Source: Chitinispirillum alkaliphilum (GTDB lineage: Bacteria > Fibrobacterota > Chitinivibrionia > Chitinivibrionales > Chitinispirillaceae). From it: a stretch of DNA of 64,000 nt. This document shows, one piece after another, positions 44,565-53,049 of this stretch. The notes below the pieces were generated by a model that saw nothing but the letters and a program-made list of their open reading frames with translations, was not told where the DNA came from and searched no databases. Position numbers and translations under genes: made by a program. Each line of letters starts with the position of its first letter. Positions within the stretch are counted from its first letter, which is position 1. Where the stretch lies: contig LDWW01000003.1 of NCBI GenBank assembly GCA_001045525.1, positions 124,001 to 188,000 of the forward strand, given 5' to 3'.

Positions 44565-47210
44565 TTACCGATTACAGAAAATGATTGGCTCTATGCTTTC
44601 ATTCCTTACCCATCCGCTCATTCCATCGGGCAGGGCTATTAAGGACCAATCATAATTTTCTCTTCTGATTGTGACTTTTGTACCCTCATTTGCAGTAAAA
44701 AGTATGCGTGACCCGTGCGGCTGATTTTTTGCATTTGCAGAAGAAACGACTATTATTGCATGATCAATTGTTTCAAGCTGAAAAATTGTATAACCCGCCG
44801 TTATACCAAAGAAAATTAAAGGTAAACTTAGAAATGCAGATATCGGTATCAGCGCAGCCCTTTTTTTTCTGCCTGTAAAAAAACAGATTGAGACAAGTAT
44901 TGAGACTACAAGTAGAAGGAAAAAACAAATGAGTAACATTTCTCTGAGATTGAATCGGTTCTTTGATAAAATTGATAAAGCAGACTCGTTAAGGTTTGCA
45001 TTATTAGTCATTCTCAGGAATTTAATATTTTCCTGTATATCAGAGTCTGCAGGATTGAGAAGTGCAGCTTTTTCATACTGAACCCGGGCCAGCCCTGGCT
45101 TATTGAGCCGATAATAAACATTGCCTAAATTGAAATAAACAGCATAATGATTCACTCCGTTATCAATAACGCTGAGGTAATGTTTTTTGGCATTCTCAAA
45201 ATCCTCTCTGTCATAATAATCATTAGCTTTATTGAAAAGGTAGGTGAAATCGGTTTGAGCAGAAACTGAATATGCCACTATCAGCAATAATAATGGAAGA
45301 ATAATCTTACTTTTTTGGTTTTGGCTATTTTTGTCAATGTTTTGCAGAAACGTAATCAGCTGATCAAATAATTGTTGACGGGAATATTCATTCAAAGATT
45401 TTCCTCCAAAACGAAACTCATCGATCTGTTCCATGATTTTAGTCAATTTATCAACCGTGTCATGATCAACACTTCTAATCAACAATTCACTTCTCAACTC
45501 CTCGAGTGTTCTGCCGGTTGGGGTAAATGAGAATTTGGCGGATATATAATTTTCAATTACAGAATTGATTCTTTTAAGAAAATTGCTGACGGAAAGATCA
45601 GACCCCTGCTTTTTTAATTTGTTAATGTCAGTCAATGCACTCTTAAGTGCTTTTTGACGGGTTATTCTAAGAGAATTTTTCTGCCTGAGTTTTCTGTATC
45701 TGCTAAATCCAAATGAAGAGAAAACAATCAAAAAAGGCAGTAATAAAAGAAACACCCATAATGGGTTGCGGTAAGGTTTGGGGTCAGTATTTACAATGTC
45801 CTTATCTCGTTTAATGTAGCGAATATCACCCCCGATCTGCTTTATGCCCTCCTGTGTGGTAGACCGGGGCCGGTGTGCACTAATGTTTACCCCTGGCATC
45901 ACATTGATATTTAAAGGCTGAGACTCTGCAGTAATGTAATTCCCGGTTTCAGGATCAAGATATAAGTAAGAGACTGGGTCGATTCTCAGCTGACCTTCTT
46001 GGCGTGGAATGATAAGATAATTGAACGATATACTGGTGAAAAGGCCAGATGAAGTTGTGTCTACTTTTACCTGACGTTCTGGTGTGAACACCTCCCAGCC
46101 TTTCATCTGAGGTACCTGTGGTTGGGTTAATCCCGATGGGCGAGTGTTTCCTTTAACTTTAACTCTCATTGTCAGACCATCACCTACGCTTGCCTGATTT
46201 TTATTGACAGAAACATCAAGTGAGAACTTTCCAACCGATCCACTGAATCCTTCGGGTCGGGGGAGTGGCAGAGGTTTGATAGTTATATCCAGTGGATTTG
46301 AAAACACACTTTGTTTTACAGTTGATCTCCCGCCGCTGAAAAATCCAGAACCGTAGAACTCATTGAAAATTGAATTACCTCCTCTGGATGACTGTACAAT
46401 TTTGTCATATTCAAAAGGAATCCGGTTTATTTTGGCTTTGCCTGAGGAAAGTGGGAAAAGTGCATAGCGCAAATAGTATGTATTGTAAATTTCTCCGTTA
46501 TATCTTTCTTTTCCGCTCGAAATCTGATTGGTAAACAAACGGTTTACAGAGAAATCATTTTCCAGTGAACGGTGCAGAATTTGTGTGGCATGTTGAAATC
46601 CTCTCTGAATCTGGTGAATCGATGCACCTGCACGTTGCGCTACTTTAAATGTCAGAACAACCTGTTCTCCGGGATAGATATGCCTTTTGTCTGCTTCAAG
46701 CTTTACACGTATGTCAGGATTGCTGACTTCTCTTTCAACTACTGTAATTGTAACCGGGTCGGTTGAAAAGGTACGATTCCCAATAGTCAGATCCAACCCT
46801 GGGATGCGGTGTGTGCCCGGATCGGTAGCCCTTAAAGAGTAGGTGAAGATGTAACGATATTGTGGTTGTCGAACCAACCTGCCATTTATGTACCCGATAT
46901 TTACGTTACTTGATTGCATGGGAACTGATCCCAATATTTCAATACCGCTGACATTTTCAAGTGCTGGTGTTGAAACAGATGGAAACTCATTGGAACTTTC
47001 CAGCGTGGCGGTTAGCCTAAAATGTTCACCCACCGATAGTGTGGTGCGGTCTACGGTTGAGGTAAATGTAATTGAGGAGCAAAATGAAGGGAGAGAAATA
47101 ACTAAGACAAAAACAGATACAAGCGTCAGCATATGCCAGAAATTGACAGAACCGTGTTTGAACTGAATTTTTTTGAAGAGCTGAATTGAATTGTAGGTGT
47201 TGTGTTTCAT
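44565..47210 (-). CDS. BatD-BatE fusion protein
   Basis: An 881-residue protein that combines two Bat proteins. Residues 1-505 are BatD: signal sequence, tandem Ig-like beta domains (TLSVGEHFRLTATLE, YPGEQVVLTFKVA, SVGDGLTMRVKVKG) and a membrane helix (about 483-505). After a cytoplasmic stretch there is an internal hydrophobic signal-like segment (ILPLLLLIVAYSVSAQ, about 635-650). TPR repeats (NLGNVYYRLNKPGLA), two membrane helices and a C-terminal SH3-like domain follow, which is BatE. No stop or start codon separates them. Bat proteins have been linked to stress tolerance and envelope integrity. Adjacent to batC with zero gap. Confidence 0.85.
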   Translation of the reverse strand: MKHNTYNSIQLFKKIQFKHGSVNFWHMLTLVSVFVLVISLPSFCSSITFTSTVDRTTLSVGEHFRLTATLESSNEFPSVSTPALENVSGIEILGSVPMQSSNVNIGYINGRLVRQPQYRYIFTYSLRATDPGTHRIPGLDLTIGNRTFSTDPVTITVVEREVSNPDIRVKLEADKRHIYPGEQVVLTFKVAQRAGASIHQIQRGFQHATQILHRSLENDFSVNRLFTNQISSGKERYNGEIYNTYYLRYALFPLSSGKAKINRIPFEYDKIVQSSRGGNSIFNEFYGSGFFSGGRSTVKQSVFSNPLDITIKPLPLPRPEGFSGSVGKFSLDVSVNKNQASVGDGLTMRVKVKGNTRPSGLTQPQVPQMKGWEVFTPERQVKVDTTSSGLFTSISFNYLIIPRQEGQLRIDPVSYLYLDPETGNYITAESQPLNINVMPGVNISAHRPRSTTQEGIKQIGGDIRYIKRDKDIVNTDPKPYRNPLWVFLLLLPFLIVFSSFGFSRYRKLRQKNSLRITRQKALKSALTDINKLKKQGSDLSVSNFLKRINSVIENYISAKFSFTPTGRTLEELRSELLIRSVDHDTVDKLTKIMEQIDEFRFGGKSLNEYSRQQLFDQLITFLQNIDKNSQNQKSKIILPLLLLIVAYSVSAQTDFTYLFNKANDYYDREDFENAKKHYLSVIDNGVNHYAVYFNLGNVYYRLNKPGLARVQYEKAALLNPADSDIQENIKFLRMTNNANLNESALSILSKNRFNLREMLLICFFLLLVVSILVSICFFTGRKKRAALIPISAFLSLPLIFFGITAGYTIFQLETIDHAIIVVSSANAKNQPHGSRILFTANEGTKVTIRRENYDWSLIALPDGMSGWVRNESIEPIIFCNR

Positions 47211-48011
47211 TTACCAGTCCTTTTCCAGCCTTCTTGTTCCGGCAGGTCTATGCTGTGCCGGTTTATGCAGATCATCTGCATCATCAGCAAACATCTCAAT
47301 CACCCTTGAAGCCTCTTCTTTGTCAAAGTTGTCCTGGTGCTCTTCATGCGTAAAGTTTTCCCGCTCACTCTGGTTCTCTGGATCAGATGAATCCTGAGTT
47401 CTATCCTCCTCCTCTTCTTTTTCTCCCTCTCCCTCCCGGGTGTCATCAGAGTCCTGACTTTCCTCTGATTCATCATCACCATCAATTTGTTGATTATGAT
47501 CCTGTTGCAAACTCTGCTGCTCCTCAAGCTCTCTTATTCTTTCGTGAGTAAGCTGCAGGTTCCATTTCGCATCCGTATCATCTGCCCTGAAATCAAGTGC
47601 CTTTAGGTAATTTTCAAGTGCCTGGTTGAATTTTTCCCTGGATCGTGGGTCTCCGGCTGAATTAAGTTGTTCGCCATAGCGGTAAAAAGCATTTCCCAAA
47701 TTGTAATGAGCATCTGCGGCTACTGAGCTGTCCTCACAAGATAGCGCCTGAGAGTACAAATCGATTGCAGAATTAAAATTATTCAGTTTGAAATGAGTTG
47801 AACCTTTGTTCATTTTGATTTTTGGCTCTGCCGGGTTTACAAGAAGCGCATCTTCATAAAGCTCCAAAGCCTCTTCGTATCTTTTCTCTTCAAACAATCT
47901 GTTAGCGTTTCGGTTGATCCTATGCGACTCATCCCCTGAAATGGAGAAGGTGAAAACAAAAAACGACAAAAACAAAGCAGCCGAAATGGAAAATGGTTTT
48001 TCAAGGTTCAC
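47211..48011 (-). CDS. batC: BatC, exported TPR protein
   Basis: A 266-residue protein with a signal peptide (1-25), then three to four TPR repeats (about 35-165: RLFEEKRYEEALELYEDAL, HYNLGNAFYRYG, FNQALENYLKAL). The long very acidic and Gln-rich tail (about 170-266) is characteristic of BatC. Its start overlaps the batB stop by four bases and its stop abuts the batD-E start. It probably scaffolds the VWA proteins in the periplasm. Confidence 0.85.
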   Translation of the reverse strand: MNLEKPFSISAALFLSFFVFTFSISGDESHRINRNANRLFEEKRYEEALELYEDALLVNPAEPKIKMNKGSTHFKLNNFNSAIDLYSQALSCEDSSVAADAHYNLGNAFYRYGEQLNSAGDPRSREKFNQALENYLKALDFRADDTDAKWNLQLTHERIRELEEQQSLQQDHNQQIDGDDESEESQDSDDTREGEGEKEEEEDRTQDSSDPENQSERENFTHEEHQDNFDKEEASRVIEMFADDADDLHKPAQHRPAGTRRLEKDW

Positions 48012-49033
48012 TGCTCAAACCTCCCTTTCCAAACCGACTCTCTTTTTGTTCTCTCGGAAATGAAAAATTGCGTGAAGAGAAAGACTAAACCGATTATCAG
48101 AAACAGCTGATACTGATCTGCGTATGATGATGTTTCAGTCATACCAAATTCTTGTTTTTTAAATTTTGATATCTCATCATACAGATCGGACAGTTCGAAA
48201 TCGTATTGTGCATAGTAAAATTTCCCTCCGGTCAGTCTGGCGATATTCTGCAGTGTGGCAGGATCTAATCTGGTCATTACCACATTTCCTTGACGGTCTG
48301 TTTTGTATCTGATATCTCCGCTTTCGGTTTTTAGCGGTATCGGAACACCATTTTCACTTCCAATCCCTATTGTATATATAACTATGCCTTCACTGGCAGC
48401 AGCTCTTGCTGCTTCCTCTACATTTCCTTCGTGGTCCTCACCATCAGAGAACAGTATAAGAACTCTATGTGTTCTGTTTTCTGAGTGCAAAGCCTCCCGG
48501 GACTTGTTTATTGCTTCAGCTATTGCGGTGCCCTGAATATTGACCCAATCTGTTGAGACTGGTCTGAGAAAACTTTTTAATGCTGCATGGTCAAGGGTAA
48601 GCGGACATTGTACAAAACTCTCTCCTGCAAATATTGCAAGACCGATTCTATTCCCCCTAAGCATATCGATCAGCTTCTCTAGCTCATGCTTTGCTCGCTC
48701 AAGGCGGTTGGGCCGGTGATCCTCTGCCAACATACTCTTAGAAACATCCAGGGCGATCATTATATCGATACCTTTTCTCTCTACTATCTCACTTCTGATA
48801 CCAAACTGAGGTCTTAACAGTGCTGTTGATATCAGGAGTACAAACAGGCAGAATAGGATTCTTTTGATAAGGTAGTGGCTGTTCTTTGAGGAATCTGTCA
48901 GGCTCGATACAAGTTTACCCGGAATAAAACGATGCAGTGCAGACTTTTTACGTCGCTCAACCCAAAACAAAAACAACGCAAATACTGGTGCAAGAAACAA
49001 AAACGGGAAATATTCTGGATTACCAAAATGCAC
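48008..49033 (-). CDS. batB: BatB, membrane-anchored VWA protein
   Basis: A 341-residue inner-membrane protein with two N-terminal helices (about 8-25 and 57-75), a von Willebrand A domain with MIDAS motif DVSKS (about residue 94) and the TFSDGED-like LFSDGEDHEG, and a C-terminal membrane helix (about 309-327). Typical BatB. It lies 12 bases after batA and overlaps batC, consistent with a single transcript. Confidence 0.9.
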   Translation of the reverse strand: MHFGNPEYFPFLFLAPVFALFLFWVERRKKSALHRFIPGKLVSSLTDSSKNSHYLIKRILFCLFVLLISTALLRPQFGIRSEIVERKGIDIMIALDVSKSMLAEDHRPNRLERAKHELEKLIDMLRGNRIGLAIFAGESFVQCPLTLDHAALKSFLRPVSTDWVNIQGTAIAEAINKSREALHSENRTHRVLILFSDGEDHEGNVEEAARAAASEGIVIYTIGIGSENGVPIPLKTESGDIRYKTDRQGNVVMTRLDPATLQNIARLTGGKFYYAQYDFELSDLYDEISKFKKQEFGMTETSSYADQYQLFLIIGLVFLFTQFFISERTKRESVWKGRFEQ

Positions 49034-49045
49034 AGCCTTATTCTC

Positions 49046-50050
49046 CTATGGAATTCTTCTGAACACAGTATCACGAAGAACTGCTTCTGAAAGAAGAAGC
49101 AGAAAGCCAATTAAAAGCCAAATAAAGAAACTCTCAGTGTAATTTGCGTATTGTACACTGACCAGATCGCTCTTTTCGAGCTTATCTATTTCACGGTAAA
49201 TATCTTTCAACGCATTGGCATCCTGCGCTCTGAAATACTTACCCCCGGTCTTCTCTGCTATCCGAATAAGCTGAGGTTCATCAAGATCTGACTCGATCAT
49301 ATGAACCCTCCGAAATACTTCTCCGGTTATAGGGTGTCTGCTCTCTACCGGAAAAGGCACTCTGCCTTCCTTGCCAACACCAATGGTATAAATCCTGATC
49401 CCCAGATCTGCAGCTGCTCTGGCTGCTGCAAGGGGGGGGAGTTCTCCTGTATTATTGGCCCCGTCTGTAAGAAGCACTATAACCTTATTTTCAGAATCGG
49501 TATCCTTTAACCTGTTGGCCGCAGTGGCGATAGCTGTTCCGATAGCTGTTCCGCTGCTGAAATCCGTATACGTTACACCATCTACAATTTCCCTTAACAT
49601 GTCATAATCGAGTGTGAGGGGACATTTGGTGTAGGCACGGGCTGCAAATATCACAAGTCCTATTCTGTCATTTTTTCTTTGATCAATGAAATCCAGTATT
49701 CTGTTTTTTGAGACCACAAGCCTGTCTTCTGGTTCAAAGTCCAAAGCTCTCATGCTGTTTGAAATGTCCAAAACCAGCATGATATCAATCCCTTCTGCGG
49801 TTTGTTCGTAATCGAGCAAGTATTTTTGGGGCCTTGCAAGGGCTATAATCAGAAAACCTGTTCCTGCCAAAAACAGGACAAATGCAAGATGACGGAATTT
49901 TTTGATCGGTGAGGATGGGAGTTTCTTTATAATGGACAGATCTGAAAAAGAGAGTGCTGCTTTTTGGCTTTTTTCTCGTCTGATGTACACCCATATCAAT
50001 GGGGCCCAGATTAAAAACAATAGCAGGTAATAGGGATCTCGAAATATCAT
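49046..50050 (-). CDS. batA: BatA, membrane-anchored VWA protein
   Basis: A 334-residue paralogue of BatB. N-terminal helices (about 8-24 and 56-74) and a VWA domain with MIDAS DISNS (about residue 93) and LLTDGANNTG are present, with a C-terminal helix (about 308-326). Such proteins bind partners through Mg2+ at the MIDAS site. The start overlaps the upstream gene by four bases. Confidence 0.9.
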   Translation of the reverse strand: MIFRDPYYLLLFLIWAPLIWVYIRREKSQKAALSFSDLSIIKKLPSSPIKKFRHLAFVLFLAGTGFLIIALARPQKYLLDYEQTAEGIDIMLVLDISNSMRALDFEPEDRLVVSKNRILDFIDQRKNDRIGLVIFAARAYTKCPLTLDYDMLREIVDGVTYTDFSSGTAIGTAIATAANRLKDTDSENKVIVLLTDGANNTGELPPLAAARAAADLGIRIYTIGVGKEGRVPFPVESRHPITGEVFRRVHMIESDLDEPQLIRIAEKTGGKYFRAQDANALKDIYREIDKLEKSDLVSVQYANYTESFFIWLLIGFLLLLSEAVLRDTVFRRIP

Positions 50051-50997
50051 TTGTCCTTCTCTCCAGACTTCTTTGCTATTACCGAGGCGGTAGTCAGGTC
50101 TGATTGAGGCAACTCTCTGCTCAACTCAAGAAATGATCTCAGTTCATCGCTGAATCTTCTTAAAACTGATATTTCAGGTATGTAACGGGCAAATTTAACC
50201 GGATCAGATGTTTCAAAAAACCACTTCGCGCAACTAAGCTCCTCTTTACTGAACTCTGATTTATTCAGCCATTCAATCATCTCCTCAGTTGTAAATTCTC
50301 TGGCATTGGTTGAAAAACGACGACTTATGTATCTTTTAAAAATCTCTGAAAGCTCAAACACATGCTCCCGGATGTACCCCTTTTCAATCAGGTTTTTTCC
50401 TTCAAGCAGTAACATAGATTCCAAAGCCTCTTCATATGCTGGTTTGGGTGGTGTAGAATTATCCCGGAGAGATTTTTGATTGATTAGCCTTCGAATAAGA
50501 AAATAGGCAAAGAGCGATAAAATTATGAATAATGCGCTCCACCATAGGAGAAAAAAAGGTGACCTGCCGATTGCCTGCTGTGATTTTAACCCTTTAATAT
50601 CCACATTATCGCCCTGTGGTATGAGAGAAACGACCTCAAGGGATATTTCTTGAGAGAAGAGAGTGTCTAAAACTGCATCGTTTTGGACCACATACCGAAG
50701 CATGGGAATAGTGTTGTTTTCGGTACTGAAACTTATTAGCGTATAGGCGTAGATTGAAGTGTCTGTTTGGGGGTGAGAAACTGTTTTTTTCTCAACAGCT
50801 CTTACATTCAGATCACCAAAATCTCTTTGCGGATCAGGAACCGATACTATATATTTCTCATGCACCGGGATTGAAACATACAGCCTGAACCTTTCACCTA
50901 CACGAATCTTGTCTTTGTCTACAGTTGTGAGTATTGTATTTGCAGAAAGCGTAAAAAAGGTAAGTAGCAGCACCGCACAACACAGATACCTTTTCAT
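50047..50997 (-). CDS. Bat-operon membrane protein, BatD-N-like / DUF4381-like
   Basis: A 316-residue protein. Signal peptide (1-19), then a single BatD-like Ig domain (TVDKDKIRVGERFRLYVSIP), a membrane helix (about 152-170) and a helical cytoplasmic tail (AYEEALESMLLLEG, FKRYISRRFSTNAREFTTEEMIEWL). The tail matches the DUF4381-type gene that usually sits between the MoxR/DUF58 pair and the VWA genes of Bat operons. Four-base overlaps on both sides tie it to batA and the DUF445 gene. Confidence 0.7.
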   Translation of the reverse strand: MKRYLCCAVLLLTFFTLSANTILTTVDKDKIRVGERFRLYVSIPVHEKYIVSVPDPQRDFGDLNVRAVEKKTVSHPQTDTSIYAYTLISFSTENNTIPMLRYVVQNDAVLDTLFSQEISLEVVSLIPQGDNVDIKGLKSQQAIGRSPFFLLWWSALFIILSLFAYFLIRRLINQKSLRDNSTPPKPAYEEALESMLLLEGKNLIEKGYIREHVFELSEIFKRYISRRFSTNAREFTTEEMIEWLNKSEFSKEELSCAKWFFETSDPVKFARYIPEISVLRRFSDELRSFLELSRELPQSDLTTASVIAKKSGEKDK

Positions 50998-51617
50998 GCA
51001 TTCACTCCAAACATCATAATTGTCACCTGAACGATACCTACTATGAATCCAAGCACAGCACCGAGCTGCTCTATGGATTTCAGTTCCCGGGATGAGATGT
51101 TGTAGACAATCTTCTCGAGTCGTTCTATATCAAAATCTTCAATTTTTTTCCTGATTATATCACGAAAATTGAAGTTGTTCTCAAGTGAAGAAAACAGGTG
51201 TTCAATGATGTTTGGAATGTTGTGCTTTATCTCTTCTACTAGCAGATCAGTTACCTTTACTGTCATGTCCTGAGAAAGAAACATGGTCAGAAGCGGGTTT
51301 GAAGCGATCTTTTTCTCTATAAACTCACTTATCTTGGACTTAATCAAACTGCCCGTTTTGTCGTGAAACTCCGGGCTGTCAGCAATTATACGTATGTCCT
51401 GATAGGAGATCAGCTCACGCTCAACTGTATCTGCAATTTTGTCAGCCAGATCAGATTTTCGCCTGGGAAGTAAACCCATAAACCGAAGCCCTAAAAAACG
51501 GACCTCTTTTCTGGGACGAAAAATCATGCGTACGGCAATAAAGTTGGTAAACCAACCGATAAGTGCCGCAATAAACGGAATCAAAATATAGAGATGTAAA
51601 TTTGATTGTAAATTCAT
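50994..51617 (-). CDS. DUF445 membrane protein
   Basis: A 207-residue DUF445 (YheB-like) protein: an N-terminal membrane helix with GWFTNFIAVRMIFRP, the FLGLRFMGLLPRRK motif, a long amphipathic helical middle and a C-terminal membrane helix (LGAVLGFIVGIVQVTIMMFG). The two ends in the membrane and the helical centre fit the family. Its function is unknown. It overlaps the Bat gene downstream by four bases and is the first gene of this operon, where moxR would be expected. Confidence 0.85.
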   Translation of the reverse strand: MNLQSNLHLYILIPFIAALIGWFTNFIAVRMIFRPRKEVRFLGLRFMGLLPRRKSDLADKIADTVERELISYQDIRIIADSPEFHDKTGSLIKSKISEFIEKKIASNPLLTMFLSQDMTVKVTDLLVEEIKHNIPNIIEHLFSSLENNFNFRDIIRKKIEDFDIERLEKIVYNISSRELKSIEQLGAVLGFIVGIVQVTIMMFGVNA

Positions 51618-51787
51618 ATCTTTTAGTACGGTTAAAGTGGATCGATTATTTATCCCTGCGGTACATAAAATAAAGTCCTAACAAGACCAAATTCAAATAC
51701 ATATTGGATTGAAAGATTGCTCTCTAAGCAAAAAGACTGGTTTGGGAAAAAATATAAGAACAGGGGATAGGGGAGGAGTAGATTTGT

Positions 51788-52912
51788 TTAGGTAAGATGA
51801 TGGGTTTTATCTTTCATTTTTCCGTTAATGCATAATTGTTTGATTCTTTTATACATCTCTCTGGCTGAGACGTAGTGGAGAACGTATTTTTGTCCATCGT
51901 TGTATTTGTTTTCCAACTCATAACAGAGCGAGTGAAGTCCCATTTCTCCGAAAAAATACCTGACATTGCAATCGACTGCGCCATAGGTATGAAGTTTGAT
52001 AAAGAGATGGTTTGATGCCCCCCTGATATTAACCCTTGAATTTATCCACAAAGCGATTCGCTGTGGTGTGAAACGGTGATAAAATCCAAGTTCCCCGTTC
52101 TCTATTCTTGGGACCATTCTCCAGAGTCTGTTGCTCCAGTTAAACGCCAGTGGTCCCTGGATATGAAGCATTTCCTCCTCAGACCACTGCTCAACCGATA
52201 CCTTCTGGTCGGGAGTGAAATAGATACTGTTGAACAAGGGGATCTGTGCAGAATCGATTGTGTAGGGGTAGGAGAAGTCCGCATAACATCCGCTTGATTT
52301 TAGAATCGACGGATCGCATTCCGCCTGCGACAGATTTAACAGCTGCTGGTGCTTGTTCCCAATGCTCTCATGTATGAGCCCAAAGTTGATATTTCCCTTC
52401 TGATCTTTTTCCAGGAGATTGTGATGATGGAAAAGAACATCTCTGAAATCCTCAACTCTCTTTTTCAACCCTTCGGGGGTATCGTGTTTTTTGCTTATCA
52501 AGATCTCCACATCCGCCAGCCCGTCTTTATGAAGTTTGCAAAGAGAGTCGATAAATTTTGGGTTATAGTCGCTTTCGTTGTAAAAAAAGGTGTGGACTGG
52601 CTGTTTTCCCTCAGAATCTCTGTGCGAGAGAGCAAATTTTGGGTACTCTCTACACCAGGTGACAACCCGGTGCTCCGCAATCTCCTGGGAAACGCCTTTC
52701 CAAAAAGGGGAGTAGTGATTACATATCGCTACATGAAGATGCAGCGGGTAGGTTAGCTGCTCCCGCTTTCTTTGGCTTCTGACATAGGGGACAAGCCATT
52801 TGTCCAGTCTGGCTTTACTTGCGTAGCCCAGTATTGCGACAGTGGAAATTGAAAAAAACAGAACCATTATTATTATCCAAGTCACAGTGTGTCTTTCCTG
52901 CGAAGTTAGCAT
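51788..52912 (-). CDS. Polysaccharide-locus protein, NodB-deacetylase-like
   Basis: A 374-residue protein with one N-terminal membrane helix (about 9-29). The body shares motifs I remember from uncharacterised deacetylase-like proteins of exopolysaccharide loci: FHHHNLL, INFGLIHESIGN, SSGCYADFSYP followed by FNSIYF, and FIKLHTYGAVD. In relatives these residues lie on a NodB-like barrel. Its position downstream of asnB-wzc-wza fits a role in polymer modification. A terminator-like hairpin separates it from asnB, so it may have its own promoter. Confidence 0.6.
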   Translation of the reverse strand: MLTSQERHTVTWIIIMVLFFSISTVAILGYASKARLDKWLVPYVRSQRKREQLTYPLHLHVAICNHYSPFWKGVSQEIAEHRVVTWCREYPKFALSHRDSEGKQPVHTFFYNESDYNPKFIDSLCKLHKDGLADVEILISKKHDTPEGLKKRVEDFRDVLFHHHNLLEKDQKGNINFGLIHESIGNKHQQLLNLSQAECDPSILKSSGCYADFSYPYTIDSAQIPLFNSIYFTPDQKVSVEQWSEEEMLHIQGPLAFNWSNRLWRMVPRIENGELGFYHRFTPQRIALWINSRVNIRGASNHLFIKLHTYGAVDCNVRYFFGEMGLHSLCYELENKYNDGQKYVLHYVSAREMYKRIKQLCINGKMKDKTHHLT

Positions 52913-52988
52913 CCAAGGTTGTCAAATATCGTTACAGTACTACCAGTGCAAATAGTCTGCCACTTTCAAATACCCCCCCCACCGTGAG

Positions 52989-53015
52989 AAAAGGCGCGCG
53001 CGGGCGCCCCTTTTT
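52989..53015. terminator. Terminator after asnB
   Basis: GGCGC (52993-52997) and GCGCC (53004-53008) with a 6-base GC loop, flanked by AAAA on the left and TTTTT on the right, so it can work in both directions. On the minus strand it closes the wza-wzc-asnB transcript. Confidence 0.6.
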
Positions 53016-53049
53016 CTGCCCTCTCTTTAAAACTGAAAATGGCCCGAAT

